Below the pieces are notes generated by a model. It saw only the letters and a list, made by a program, of their open reading frames with translations. It did no database searches and had not been told where the DNA came from. A stretch of 64,000 bases of DNA. Source: Larix kaempferi. Its lineage: Eukaryota; Streptophyta; Pinopsida; Pinales; Pinaceae. The stretch spans positions 5,340,001 to 5,404,000 of the forward strand of contig BSBM01000809.1 of NCBI GenBank assembly GCA_027924585.1, given 5' to 3'. A program made the translations under genes and the position numbers. Of the stretch, positions 36,890 to 49,024 are shown piece after piece (position 1 is the stretch's first letter; each line of letters opens with the position of its first letter).

Positions 36890-38093
36890 TTTTCCAGCGA
36901 AAAAAATCTACTATTGATATTCAAAATGGTTGAATCAAATAGTACAATATGGACCCAGATTCGACAAAATGAATCGGTCATACCAAATAGTTCAGCATAT
37001 ACCCTAATCATGAAATGTATCTCATGCCAACTATATCATCTAGTGTCAAATTATACATTTCTTACACAAAATCAAATGATCACAGTCTATCAAAACATGT
37101 TCAGTGGCAACAGACATCATAAGCTAGTCAAAAAAGTAAATGGTGCCTTCATCCTGGAGATTGTGCTCTACCCATTCCTCCCAAAGAAGTTGTCCTTCAT
37201 AACTTGATAATGCTTGTTTGGATAATTTATCAGCAAGAGTATTCTGCTCACGATAGATGTGCTCCAGTTGTACACCTTGAAATTTAGCCAATTCAGATTG
37301 AGCCCGAAGTGCCCAGTGCCTTAAGTTAAGTACATTGAGCTGAAAGTCACCCGCTGCCCATTTAATTGTGACTTTGGAATCCCCAAAAACCTTAATATTG
37401 ACCAGACCGAAAATATTAGCCACTTTAAGCATACACCAAAGAGCAATCAGTTCTGCTTTCATATTTGTGCCTGTGCCACAATTGAGTTTAAAGGTAAAAT
37501 GATGAGCCTCATTCAAATATATCACTCCTCCAATAGCGCATAGCCCCGATTGTGATGCACCATCAAAAAAAATAATGGGCTGATCAACCTTGAAACTGAA
37601 AGTACTGATCCTGTCATTCCTTAGTTTAGGAATATCATCTTTAAAATTTGCAAACATATTCAGTGCAATCAAACTACATTGTGTGGGATTGATATTGACA
37701 TTTTGAAATAACTCACTATTGCGTGAATACCATATGGCCCAGGAAATGCAGATAGCAATGTAGAAGTGTTGCTTACAGTTCCTATACCAATTGAGTAGAC
37801 ATTGATTAAAGTCCCCAACATCCCATGTTTGGTATATTGATAAATGTGATAAGATCACCTCCCAGGTCATCATTGTGAATCTGCACTTAACAAATAAATG
37901 ATGTTTGTTTTCTTCATCTTTCTTACAGTGTGTGCAGATGCCTGGACCATTCCAACCACGAGTACGAAGATTGTCCCATGTCTTTAGTTTATTTTGCAAT
38001 AACATCCAGCAGAAGCATTTGAGTTTGAGTGGTATGGACCAGTGCCAAAGGCGTTTGTACCACTAGTCTTGTGGATATATGTGCCTATCCTGA
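36890..38093 (-). mobile_element. 5'-truncated LINE insertion, unit 3 only
   Basis: In unit 2 the sequence AAGTTATATATACACATATGC runs through this point (17480-17500); in unit 3 it is opened by 1.2 kb that is unrelated to the units. The insert carries the 3' part of a LINE on the minus strand. No polyA tail or clear target duplication is visible, and a few bases of target appear lost. It is not the same LINE lineage copy as the split ORF2 in the array, judged by its better preservation. Confidence 0.8.
37124..38005 (-). pseudogene. LINE ORF2 C-terminus: zinc knuckle and RNase H
   Basis: A 293-codon open frame preceded in frame by IPLKLKCFCW, the usual start of this region in plant L1 ORF2, and further up by a stop. 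Residues 24-41 form the zinc-binding block CTHCKKDEENKHHLFVKC found after the RT in plant LINEs. Residues 144-262 form an RNase H domain with all four acidic residues: D148 in FFDGAS, E185 in KAELIAL, D209 in VFGDSK and D259 in NTLADKLS. RT and endonuclease are missing, so it is an insertion fragment, but this part has no internal stop and the RNase H could fold. It is recent relative to its surroundings. Confidence 0.85.
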
Positions 38094-39215
38094 ACATATG
38101 CTTATTATTTACTTATTTTAAATATTTAATCAATTTCTGCTGTAATTTATAGTTTATACTATTATTTTAAAATTAAATATATTTAATTTATTTAGGTTGT
38201 TGTATTTATTTATTTAAATTATAATTATATGTTCGCAATTTTTTTCTTCTAAATTTATACTTTTACAAATTTTAAGATACTTATAGTTTAAATTATTAAC
38301 ATTTAACATTTAATATATTTTGGTAGAGATATAATATAATGATTTTTATGTTATATATAAAAAAATTATTAGATTAAATTTTTGTTTAAAAATAATTTTA
38401 AATTTATTTATTTATTTTAATTAAAAGTAAGAGACTCAGCTGCATAGCTCTTGTTATTATTCCCTACCAAGGCACAGATGTACTTTTCGATAAAAGGTCA
38501 AACTGTATTGACTTACATTAATTGGTTTTTTGAAACAAAATTGTGTACAATGTTTTATAATGTTTTGTGTAATTTTAATATTAAAGATAATATTTTGAGA
38601 AACCAAAATAAATTTAACAAATTTTGAAATACAATATTTTTATCTTCTGATTGGTCTAGTACCACTTTGATGGGACAATAATAACTGCAAGAGTGATTTT
38701 TATTTTCAGAATTTAAAATTAAATAAAAATAATTTATAAAACAAAAAATCAGAAAAACAGCACATGTCTTCGTGTCCTGTCATGAAAACACCACCTGTCA
38801 TGTCCGAGTATCACCACCTATATTGTCCCGTTATTATAAAATTAATGAAACACATTAAACTTTTATTGTTCGTGTTGGAACATGGGTGCTGACAGTGGCT
38901 ACCGTGGTAAACGCATCCAGTGATCAAATTTGAAGGGTGGGTCTTAATTTCAATTTGAAGGGCATATATTCTTTGAGCCCTTCGAAGATGAAGGGAAATA
39001 TAAATAATTGTACTTCAATTGACAAGCATAAATTAACTAAACCCTTAAAAAAATGCAAGAAAAATGTCCTTTTAAATTTTTACAATCTTAAGCAATTGAA
39101 TGCTCTTTACATGAGAAAATGATAACTTTTCAATAAAAACTAAGAAATAAACAAAATTTCTTTGAAAATAGTAAAGTACACCAAATTATTATTATGTTAC
39201 ATAAATGAACACATT

Positions 39216-40503
39216 CTAACAAAAAAACAATATTGTTCTTCGGTTCATTTGATATTCTTCAAAAGTATTTGAGCTTACATCACTGAAAACATCAATCTAT
39301 GCCCAATGGAAGAGGCTTTCTAGTTTTCATTTGTTTCCATACCTCATGAATTGCATTCCGATCTATCTCATTTATGAGGTGCACTAAGGGAGAGAAACAT
39401 AACATATCCAATGTCTCCAATGAAATCCTTGATCTATCATAATTTTTTATCCTATTTAATTTTGAGAAGCCTCTTTCACACATTGTTGTACTTGTTGGAA
39501 TTACAAGAATAACTTGCCGTAATTACATCAAACAAGGAAATTCTTCAAACCATTGAGGTTTATCTCCACATAGATCCCATGCTCCAAACATATGATTTTT
39601 AGGGTATGATTTATAAATGGTACAAATAAATTCATCTATTTCACCCAAACATTCAGCAACATCCACAATAGGTGAGTCCCCAACACTAAACTTTTCACAT
39701 AAACATTGCAAACATCTTTTTGTTTGAGAGTCTCTATCATCCATTTCTTCATAATAATGTCGAGGACTGAAAAACTTAGCAGCATTAAATATAGGATATC
39801 TGTGAACCTCCTATCTAGATTCAATTGTTTTCATCACAAAACATTTTCTTAAAAGAATGCAATCATCTAGTGTCCTTGGTCTTTGTATCTTTGGAAAAAT
39901 TTCAAACCTCAATGGATGTAAATGTACCATACCTATGCTATCTACAAACTCAAGGGTTCCTCCTTGTGCTCTAACTAAAAAAGGGGATGTGTGCATTGTA
40001 CCTACCCCAAATATGTCCCCCCAAAGACCATTTAAGAAGCATTTTAATAGTAACATCTAAAGTAGTGTTAATAAAGGTAATATCAACATGGTCCTCTTGG
40101 AACTTATGATTCAACTTATTTAACTCAATGAGCACATCTGCAAGCAAATTGATGCAAAATTGCATTTGAAATATTATTGCCAACTCATACATATTTATCT
40201 CCCACAACTCCCAATCTTTTAATAAAGCAAGCATGATTTTGATGAGTCTTTCCATGACCTTTCCTCTAGACAGCCACCTAATTTGATTAATTTTATAAAC
40301 CTCTAACTTAGTGATTTGGAAGGATTCCATTAACTCTTTTAATTCTCCATGTCTTTTAGTAGATTTTATGAGCAATGAATAAAATTTGTTTGCAAATTTA
40401 TCAATATACCGCAACTCTTGAAAATGAAATGAAGCATCATTTGTTGTTAATGCTTCTCTATCATCTATGGAATGGATATCTAATAAATGAAGAGGATATT
40501 GAC
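39216..40503 (-). pseudogene. hAT-family transposase, C-terminal part, unit 3
   Basis: Counterpart of 18616-19903. It contains INQIRWLSRGKVMERL, LADVLIELNKLNHKFQ, RAQGGTLEFVDSIG, DDRDSQTKR and TTMCERGFSKLNRIKN (dimerisation domain), with mostly the same frameshifts. The frame reads upstream into HLLDIHSIDDREALTTN before meeting the chromovirus at 40504. The other side of that insertion (48763-49024) should hold more of the hAT gene but is short and not recognisable, so the N-terminal half was lost. Confidence 0.75.
40499..40503. repeat. Target site duplication, left (TTGAC)
   Basis: TTGAC precedes the 5' LTR at 40504 and recurs right after the 3' LTR at 48758-48762, the 5 bp duplication expected for an LTR retrotransposon. 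It proves that both LTRs belong to one insertion. Confidence 0.9.
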
Positions 40504-42380
40504 TGTAACACCCCTGGCCCATAATAGAACCAATATTGTAACTTGAACATGTTGGGTGTGTTATATCTCTTCACATGGTGGGTGCGTGTACACCACGATC
40601 CCCTCCCCAGCAGTGAAATTTCTTTTTGGGCTGTTTTTGCTTTTTGTTGTTTCGGCCCATTGTATTCTATCTAATCCTGGTAAAGGGGTTAGGGTTGTAA
40701 TCTAATTTCGGTTAAACGAATTAGGGTTTTAGATGTTGCGAATATCATATATTGTATTGTAAATGGTTAAGAAAACATATAATGAGAAGAGTTGTGCGGC
40801 TCTAAGTTTTGCTGGTTTTTTCCCGGTTAAGGGTTTCCAAGTGAAAATCTCTGTGTTATGCGTGTGCCATTGTGTATTTTCTGTTAATGGTTAAGAATCT
40901 GTATGAGTTTTTACTGCACTGTTAAGGTTTAAAACTATTAGAACATTTTTCTATGAGATATGTACATAGCATGATAACATTTTGATATAATTACCAACAG
41001 GCTGCATGAGGAGCAATATGCTGAAGAGAGATCCAGATATTAACCGAGCGTTGTGAGGGGGTAAGATTTACCTATGTACCTTGTCTCCTTAAACCTTGTT
41101 TTCTTAACCGTATGATAAAAAGCCCCAAAACCCATACCCCTAAGACATATTCTTAGTGGGAGATTAATTATTAATTATTAATTAATATGGAGATTTAGTG
41201 GCTAATCGTGATTATGGATGGGAGAAACATGTTCCTTTGGGATAGCCATGTGGGATCCCAAAGGGGACACGGGGTTGCCTCGGTGATCCAGGCGGAAGTG
41301 GGGCAGGCTGCTGCTATGCACGGCCTGGGTGGTTGGACGTTAGTCCAGGGAGGATGCACGCAGAGCACGGGGGGGAAGTGTCTGCTGAGTGGGAAAGAAG
41401 TGCAAAAATCCGGGGTAGGGAATTCAGACAGGGACAATGAAGAATATCACTGTGTGTCTTTGAGTTCTCAGGGAGTGAAGATAACTTGGGGAAGGATCCT
41501 TGTGATGAACCTGAACCCGAATTGTTGAGTTAAACCGTTTTGGCCGTGATTTCTTTGGTTGCATACACCAGTCAATTGGAAATTAAGCATTAGACCCAGA
41601 GGGAATCCTGACGTTTGTAGTGAAGTGTGTCGCTGTGCATTTTGGGAAGGAACTCAGATGGGTCAATTGCAAAATTGACAAGGAAGTGGTTACCAAACTG
41701 CTGTGTTGATGAACCCTGTGTATATCTTTATCCCTGTTGTTTCCACCTTAGACTATGAGAGTGAGTTTGGGAAAATTGGTGAGATATCTTTGGTTAATGT
41801 CTAGATCTCATCTTGGGGGTGAAATTGGGAGCTGAAATAGTACAGGATGGACAAGTTCTAAGGTTGGGTGGAGCGTGGCTCACATGCAATCAACTGCTAC
41901 ATTTCTGTTTATTTCAGATAAGTTAATCTGTGGATGAATTCTTATATTCATGTGAATTATTATGCTTATTATGTTCAATTGGTTGAATGATGATGCAATT
42001 TTAATATTGTAAGCCATGATAATGTTATGTTTAAGCTTGCATAGAAGGATGTACTATGGATGTGGTTCTTCCCATGCATAAGCTATCTGCAGGATGAATT
42101 TTATGTGTGAATGATGAATTGCTAAACTTCATTTGTGTGAGACATGTTTGCTTATGCTGTCCCAACCTCAGGGATGGATGGATGGCTCTTGTATGTTCTT
42201 AGAATGATAGGCATAAACTTGGATATTAGTTTGGCTGCCTGATTGAGAGTCTTTTGTATGAATTATGCTTATGGGAAAATAATGAGAATAATGAAGCTGT
42301 TATTTCGATGCATAAAAGAAAATCTTTAATTTCATGGGTTTACACTGTAATTATGTGTATGTGTAAAAGAGTACATTACA
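40504..42380 (+). mobile_element. Chromovirus 5' LTR, unit 3
   Basis: 1877 bp, TGTAACACCCCTGGCC to GTACATTACA. It is far more similar to the unit 2 LTR (19904-21780) than to its own 3' LTR, as expected if insertion came before array duplication. Confidence 0.9.
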
Positions 42381-42383
42381 AAT

Positions 42384-42395
42384 TGGTATCAGAGC
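42384..42395 (+). other. Primer binding site (initiator Met tRNA), unit 3
   Basis: TGGTATCAGAGC, 3 bp after the LTR end, complementary to initiator Met tRNA. Confidence 0.9.
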
Positions 42396-42571
42396 GTCGG
42401 TTGAAGCTCTCGGGCCTCTGGAATTGAATTTATTTTCTTAAAAAGAGATATATACATGTATTTAAATATAGGTTGTAATTAATTTTTGGACTAATAATCA
42501 TTGTGAATTTCAGATTGCTAGCATTATATAGGAATAATCAGTCATTTGAATTTCAGAATGTCATTAAAGAG

Positions 42572-43804
42572 ATGGTAGAGGATCCTGAATTTTCTAATTT
42601 TGTTGAAGAAGTTGGTGAAGAAGAACAAGGTAATGAATCCAATGGTCACCAAAGTGGGTCAGGGACCATGGATGTTGCGCAAACTTTTAGGAGTTTGTAG
42701 TTTGGAAATGAAATAATTTTGCAAAGTTTGGAACAACATAATTAAATTAACCAACAATTACTACATAATTTGGATTAGCTACAAAATCTATTACAACAGG
42801 TCACTTCCAATGTGGAAAGAGGTGAAGAATCCATGAACATGTATCACTTCTCTCAGGGAAGAGAAGAAAACATAATGAAATCACATTCACATCATAAAAC
42901 CGATGAAATCTCTCATGGGTATAAAAATAACCAACAGATTAAATATCCTAGAAGGCAGAGAAAGAGAAAGCATGATGTAATGCTAGAAGTCGAACTCAGA
43001 AAACTAAAACCTTTGACCTTTGATGGAGAGAAGTCTGGTGATGATGCATAGCTATGGATTATGGAAATGAATCAAGTATTTTCATTTACATGACTACTCA
43101 GAAAACCAAGAAGTACGAATTGCAATATTTAATTTGCAAGGAAGGGATTATAAATGGTGGAAACATATCAAACAAGTGGAAGATTTGGATGAGAAGCATA
43201 TTTCTTGGAGGAAATTCCAAAGACTCTTCAAGAAAGAATATCTATCACAATAGTACTATAATAAAAAGAGACAAGAATTCTTTGAGCATATATTGGGAAA
43301 TATGTCCATGGAGGACTATGAAAAGAAATTCTTGGAGCTGCTGGGTTATGTGAAGTTTATGAAGGATGAAAAGGTGAAGGTACAACGTTTTATCAGTGGC
43401 TTGCCTACGTATTATAAGGATAGATTGACTTATGATGAACCTCTCACCTTGAAGGATTGATTCCGAAAGGATAGATGCTTGTATGAGAAAGGCCATAATA
43501 GGCATGGAGTGAGGAAGGTTTGGAGAGGTAAGCTGGAAGAGAAGCAAGATCAAAGAAGAAAGAGGTTTAAGCCTCTGGATATAAAGAAGGACACCTACTC
43601 TTCTTTTAAACCACCGATACCGAAAGAAGAATCCAAGATGGGTAATCCTTCAGGACAAAAGAAATCAACCCAAGGAAAATGTTGGGGATGTGGTGGTGAC
43701 CATTTCTTAAGCAAATTTCCTAAAAGAAGAAATAAGGGAATTGATGTATATAATATGCAAGAAGCTTCTACTGTTGGCGATGTTGCAAGAAGTGCTCCTC
43801 TCAT
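42572..43804 (+). pseudogene. Chromovirus gag, unit 3
   Basis: Starts MVEDPEFSNFVEEVGEEE (42572). Early stop at 42698; next open pieces carry KPLTFDGEKSGDDA, then the gag core in another frame (YYKDRLTYDEPLTLKD near 43410-43460), and then the basic nucleocapsid-like tail that is fused in frame with protease. The zinc knuckle CWGCGGDHFLSKF has C68, C71 and H75 of that open piece but Phe at position 80 instead of Cys. Gag would normally assemble the virus-like particle in the cytoplasm. Confidence 0.8.
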
Positions 43805-44105
43805 CTATGCAGCATTGGATAATCGCCAAGCTGATCATCAGTATTCTATGATCGATATTGAAGGTAAATTAAAAGATGTGCCTATTTCAATTTTAATTGA
43901 TTCCGGAGCTTCTTATAGCTATATTAATACTAACTTGGTTGAAAGGTGTAAATTGATGACTCATAAGTTGTCTAAGTCCAGAATGGTTCAATTGGAAACT
44001 GGTATGAAGAGAAAGATCACAACTATGGTAAAAAGTTGTTGTTTTGAAATGAATGGAAACCAAACCTGTACATATTTTGGAAATCCTTCCTCTTGGATAA
44101 TATGA
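43805..44105 (+). pseudogene. Chromovirus aspartic protease, unit 3
   Basis: In frame with the gag tail, without the solo LTR seen in unit 2. The catalytic motif ILIDSGASYSYIN (residues 138-150 of the open piece, D141-S142-G143) is intact. The domain runs through ERCKLMTHKLSKSRM to a stop at 44103, where a frameshift moves the reading to the next frame. Confidence 0.8.
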
Positions 44106-44253
44106 TTTGCTGATCGGTATGGATTGGATCGAGAAACACTTTGCTGTGTTGGACTGCCACACTAAAATTATTACATGTCTGAATGATGAGGGAAACCTTA
44201 ATGTATAGATAAGAGGTATTCAAAGACCTATATCCTTAAGACAGATTTCAGTT

Positions 44254-45183
44254 TTGAAAATGAAGAAGTGTATCAGAAAAAGGTGTCAGCTGTATGCTAT
44301 TCAGGTAGAAGAATTGTCTACTGAAAAAGAATCAAGTTTGGAAGAATATCCAGTGTTGAATGAATTTGTTGATGTATTTCAGGAAGTTCCTGGGTTACCA
44401 CCCAAGAGGGATATTGATTTCACAATCGATTTGGTGCCTGGAACTGTGCCAAATTCAAAAGCACCATACAGAATGGGTACTCCGTAGTTAAAAGAATTGC
44501 AGATGCAACTTGAGGAGTTGCTGAAGAAAGGGTATATACGGCCTAGTATATCACCTTGGGGTGCTCCAGTCATTTTTGTAAGAAAGACGGATGGCACACC
44601 TAGATTATGTGTGGACTACAAGCATTTAAACAAAGCCACAATTAAGAACAGGTATCCTCTACCTAGAATTGATGATCTTTTTGACCGGTTAAGAGGTGCA
44701 AGACTATTTTCTAAGATAGATTTGAGATCTGGATATCACCAGATACACATTAAAGATGAAGACATATGTAAAACACCATTCTGAACCAAATATGGGCATT
44801 ATGAATTTACAGTGCTTCCTTTTGGTTTAACAAATGCTTCCGCTACATTCACGTGTTTAATGAATGGTATGTTTACAGAGTTTCTGGATAAGTTTATAGT
44901 TGTATTTTTGTATGATATACTTATATATTCCAAAACCGAGGAGGAGCATGAAGAGCATCTCAGGATTACTTTGCAAATATTGAGAGAACATCAATTGTAT
45001 TCCAAGATCATCAAGTGCACATTCTATCAGAAAACATTGTTATATTTGGGCCATATCATCTCTGAGGAAGGCGTGGCTATGGACCCAGTTAAAATTAAGG
45101 CTATTTTGGGATGGCCTACTCCTCGCAATGTCTTCGAGGTAAGATCATTTTTGGATTGGCTGGTTATTACCGAAAGTTTATAA
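44254..45183 (+). pseudogene. Chromovirus reverse transcriptase
   Basis: Starts with the pre-RT block FQEVPGLPPKRDIDF. A TAG at 44485 precedes [19 protein letters not shown]. Then come [24 protein letters not shown] (first catalytic Asp present), a TGA at 44782 in place of an Arg codon, and LPFGLTNASATF. The active-site block reads VVFLYDILIYSK where the family has an Asp pair (xDD), so the first Asp of the pair is Tyr and the enzyme is dead even apart from the stops. The frame is otherwise continuous through YLGHIISEEGV to a frameshift near 45150. Confidence 0.85.
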
Positions 45184-45703
45184 AATATTTCTCAAGAATA
45201 ACCAATTCAATTACATCTTTCCAAAAGAAAGGTGTACCTTTCAACTGGAGTCTGAAATGCGAAGATAGTTTCAGAAATCTAAAGGAATTGCTTACATGTG
45301 CGCCTGTATTGAAGATTTCTGATCCTGACTTGATTTTGGATTTTAAGAAATTCTGGTATGTATGGATGCATCACTTGAAGGACTGGGTGGAGTTATAATG
45401 TAGCAAGGTCATGCGCTTTGCTATGAATCACGGAAGTTGAAGGAGCATGAGAAGAACTACGCTACTCATGACTTGGAACTAGCAGCCATTGTTGATGCAC
45501 TTCACATGCGGAGACACTATATTCTGGGAAATAAGTTTGAGTTAAGAACTGATCATAAGAGTTTAAAGTATTTGTTTTATCATCCTCAACTTAATGCCCG
45601 ACAAGCTAAGTGAGTTGAATTCTTAAGTGAGTTCAATTTTGAGATCAAGTATTTGAAAGGAAAATAAAATCAAGTAGCTGATGCACTCAGCAGAAGGGGA
45701 CAA
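45184..45703 (+). pseudogene. Chromovirus RNase H
   Basis: Blocks FNWSLKCEDSFRNLKELL and DASLEGLGGV (catalytic Asp region, split by a frameshift near 45365), then YESRKLKEHEKNYATHDLEL, LRTDHKSLKYLF and NQVADALSRRG, the usual order of a gypsy RNase H. Interrupting stops occur at TAG 45401, TGA 45611 and TAA 45665; the second replaces the Trp of the expected RW block. Confidence 0.75.
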
Positions 45704-46840
45704 TTGATGCATGTTTCAGCCATCAACACTTGGAATTATGAATTACAAATCAGATTGCTTGAAGCTTTGAAAAGCGACAAGAATTATTTGCAAGTAACAA
45801 CAACATTGCAAGAAGGAAGTAAAGCATTAAATTTATGCAATTTTGTAGTAGCTAAGAATGGTATCCTTCATTTTAAGGATAGGATCTATGTACCAGATCA
45901 TGAAGAGTTGAAATTAATAATATTGAGGGAAATGCATAATGTACCTTATGCAGGACATCCCAGATATCAGAAAACTGTTACAACTGTAAAGAAGAATTTT
46001 TATTGGACAACCATGAAAAAGGAGGTGGCCAATTACATTGCCCACTATTTAGAATGTCAAAGGGTCAAAGCAGAACATCAATACCCAGCTGGTTTACTTC
46101 AGCCATTTCCTATTCCTGAATGGAAATGGGACACTATAACTATTGATTTTATTACAGGTTTTCCGAGAACCACGAGGCAGCATGATTCTATCATGGTAGT
46201 GGTTGATAAGTTAACCAAATCATCTCACTTCATTCCTGTTCAATCAACTTTCAAGGCAGCTAAAATTGCTGAGGTCTATATGAAGGAGATTGCTAGGTTG
46301 CATGGTATTCCGAAAGCCATTGTGTCAGATTGTGATCCGAAATTCACCTCTAATTTTTGGAAAGGTTTGTTTAGAGAGTTTGGGACCAAGCTTAATTTAA
46401 GCACAACTTATCATCCCCAAACTGATGGGCAGGCTGAGCGTGTAAATCAAGTCATTGAAGACATGCTCAAGATGTATGTCATGGACAAACTAGGCAAATG
46501 GGAAGAGTACCTGTACTTGGTGGAATTCACTTATAATAATGGTTATCAAGTATCTTTGAAAATGGGTCCATTTGAAGCCTTATACGTTAGAAAGTGTAAT
46601 GTTCCAATCAATTGGGATAAACCAGTAGACAAGTTAATCATTGGGCCTGAAATGCTTCAGGATATTGAAAATCAAGTGGTAAAGATAAATCATAATTTGA
46701 AAATGGCACAAGATCGTCAAAAGAGCTATGCAGATAAAAAAAGGACACAGAGAATTCCAGGTTGGGGACATGGTGTTCCTAAAGGTCAGAGGCAAGAAAA
46801 GTTCCTTGTGGTTGGGCAACTGCAAGAAGTTGGTCGCTAG
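45704..46840 (+). pseudogene. Chromovirus integrase, N-terminal and catalytic core
   Basis: The best preserved part of the element: 378 open codons. The zinc domain H78-H85 and HYLECQ has Tyr115 where the first Cys of C-x2-C should be. The catalytic core has D148 (TIDFITGFP), D209 (IVSDCDPKF) and E245 (DGQAERVNQ), with the 35-residue spacing of DD35E intact. The family block YHPQTDGQ is present. After LEYNN-type and FEALYVRKCN blocks the frame shifts near 46745, so the last 30 or so residues are out of frame and the C-terminal domain continues in the next frame. Confidence 0.88.
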
Positions 46841-47150
46841 ATTTTGTGGACCATTCGAAATCTTGAGTAGAGTGGGATCAGTAGCTTACGAGCTAGCACT
46901 ATCTCCCACTATCAAAATACATAATGTGTTTCATATTTCATTTATGAAAAAGTATGTTTATGATATTAATCATGTGCTTGATTGGTTTGTTCTTCAAGTG
47001 GAACTAGAAAGGGAAATGCAGGTTCAACCAATCTGCATATTGGATCGCAGAAGCAAGATAATCAGGAACATGGTCATCATACAGGTAAAGGTCCAATGGA
47101 CCCATTACAGCCCTGAGGAATCTACTTGGGAACCGAAAGATATAATGTGA
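46728..47150 (+). pseudogene. Chromovirus integrase C-terminus with chromodomain
   Basis: The frame-shifted continuation of the integrase. FQVGDMVFLKVRG and FCGPFEILSRVGSVAYELAL form the GPF/Y module; HNVFHISFMKKY links to a C-terminal chromodomain, VKVQWTHYSPEESTWEPKD, ending at a stop at 47148. Chromodomains of this type bind methylated histone tails and steer integration into heterochromatin. The aromatic residues around VQW and the TWE block are kept. Confidence 0.85.
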
Positions 47151-47268
47151 GAAGAGTTTCCGCATTTATTTTGAAAATGTGTAAATATGAAAACCTTAAG
47201 ACATCAAAATTTTGTATATATATATATATGTTTGATACAATGTTAATCATCGAGGACGATGAAGACTC

Positions 47269-47280
47269 TAAGGGGAGGGG
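47269..47280 (+). other. Chromovirus polypurine tract
   Basis: TAAGGGGAGGGG directly before ATA and the 3' LTR start at 47284. Confidence 0.9.
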
Positions 47281-47283
47281 ATA

Positions 47284-48757
47284 TGTAACACCCCTGGCCC
47301 ATATTAGAACCGATAGTGTAACTTGAACATTTTGCTATGAGATATGTACATAACATGATAATATTTTAATATAATTACCAACAAGATGCATGAGGAGAAA
47401 TACGCTGAAGAGGAGACCCAGATATTAACCGAGGGTTGTGAGGGGGTAAGATTTACCTATGTACCTTGCCTCCTTAAACCTTGTTTTCTTAACCGTAAGA
47501 TAAAAAGCCCCAAAATCCATACCCCTAAGCCATATTCTTAGTGGGAGATTAATTATTAATTATTAATTAATCTGGAGATTTAGTGGCTAATCGTGATTAT
47601 GGATGGGAGGAATGTGTTCCTTTTGGATAGCCACGTGGGATCCCAAAGGGGACACGGGGTTTCCTTGGTGATCCGGGCGGAAGTGGGGCAGGCTGCTGCT
47701 ATGTACGACCTGGGTGGTTGGACATCAGTCCGGGGAGGATGCATGCAGAGCACGGGGGGAAGTGTCTGCTGAGTGGGAGAGAAGTACAAAAATCTGAGGT
47801 AGGGAATTCAGACAGGGATAGTGAATAATATCACTGTGTGTCTTTGAGTTCTCAGGGAGTGAAGATAACTTGGGGAAGGATCCCTGTGATGAACCTGAAG
47901 CTGAATTGTTGATTTAAACCGTTTTGGCCATGATTTCCTTGGTTGCATACACCAGTCAATTGACAATTAAGCATGAGACCCAGAGGGAATCCCGACGTTT
48001 GCAGTGAAGTGTGTCGCTGTGCGTTTTGGGAAGGAACTCATGTAGGTCAATTGCAGAATTAACAAAGAATTGGTTAGCAAACTACTGTGTTGATGAACCG
48101 TGTGTATATATTTATCCCTGTTGTTTCCACCTTAGACTCTGACAGTGAGTTTGGGAAAATTGGTGAGATATCTCGGGTTAATGTTTGGATCTCAGCTCGG
48201 GGGTGAACTTGGGAGCTGAAATAGTATAGTCTGGACAAGTTCTAAGGTTGGGTGGAGCATGGCTCACATGCAGTTAGTTGCCACATTGATGTGAATTTCA
48301 GATAAGTTATTATGTGGATGAATTCTTATATTCATGTGAATTATTATGCTTATTATGTTCAATTGGTTGAATGACAATGTAATTATTGTAAGCCATGATA
48401 ATGTTATGTTTAAGCTTTCATAGAAGGATGTACTATGGATGTGGTTCTTCCCATTGCATAAGCTATCTGCAGCATGAATTTTATGTGTGAATGTTGAATG
48501 GCTAAACTTCATTTGTGTGAGACATGTTTGCTTATGTTGTCCCAACCTCATGGATGAATGGATGGCTCCTGTATGTTCTTAGAATGATAGGCATAAACCT
48601 GGATATTAGTTTGGCTGCCTGATTAGAGTCTTTTATATGAATTATGCTTGGGCAAATAATGAGAATAGTGAAGCTATTAATTCGATGCATATAAGAAAAT
48701 CTTTAATTTCATGGGTTTACACTGTAATTATGTGTATGTGTAAAAGGGTACGTTACA
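47284..48757 (+). mobile_element. Chromovirus 3' LTR (with 0.4 kb deletion)
   Basis: Starts TGTAACACCCCTGGCCC and ends GGTACGTTACA, 1474 bp, about 400 bp shorter than the 5' LTR. The missing part corresponds to about 40553-40946 and lies between two GAACAT copies in the full LTR, so it looks like a short-direct-repeat deletion. Followed by TSD TTGAC. Confidence 0.9.
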
Positions 48758-48762
48758 TTGAC
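48758..48762. repeat. Target site duplication, right (TTGAC)
   Basis: Matches 40499-40503. Sequence after it (48763-49024) is the former right flank of the insertion site and occurs only once in this window. Confidence 0.9.
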
Positions 48763-49024
48763 ATATATTAGAACATAAACATTCACAACTACCCCTCATG
48801 GAAGATGCCCCCATCATACATAGATTGAGTTGTTCCATATTTTATTTGAAACAAGTGTATACATTTTGTTACACATTGACCTCTTCTTTCATTTGTCAAA
48901 TATGTAATATAAATAATCAAAAGGTGTTTATAGTTAGATGAATGCTTTCATAAACTAAAATTGAGTAAAATGGACTATGGAAAATCTCATTTTTTAACTT
49001 TTTCCACAGGTATTGCATCACAAA

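Larger units (their letters stand above)
40504..48757 (+). mobile_element. Full-layout Ty3/gypsy chromovirus, unit 3
   Basis: An 8.25 kb element inserted in the hAT fragment: 5' LTR, Met-tRNA primer site, gag, protease, RT/RNase H, integrase with chromodomain, PPT, 3' LTR and TSD TTGAC. The order PR-RT-RH-IN and the chromodomain place it in the chromovirus branch; the precise clade (Galadriel- or Tekay-like) is not certain. Stops, frameshifts and lost catalytic residues make it inactive. Confidence 0.9.
24751..49024. repeat. Composite array unit 3
   Basis: This is the longest copy (about 24.3 kb). It has the same internal order as unit 2 plus two insertions of its own: copia 32204-34120 and a LINE fragment 36890-38093. 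Its chromovirus is complete to the 3' LTR, and 262 bp of sequence not seen in the other units follow (48763-49024). It shares the 54 bp stretch at 30449 that unit 1 lacks. Differences from unit 2 are a few percent by eye, so the two are distinct copies and not one sequence counted twice. Confidence 0.85.
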
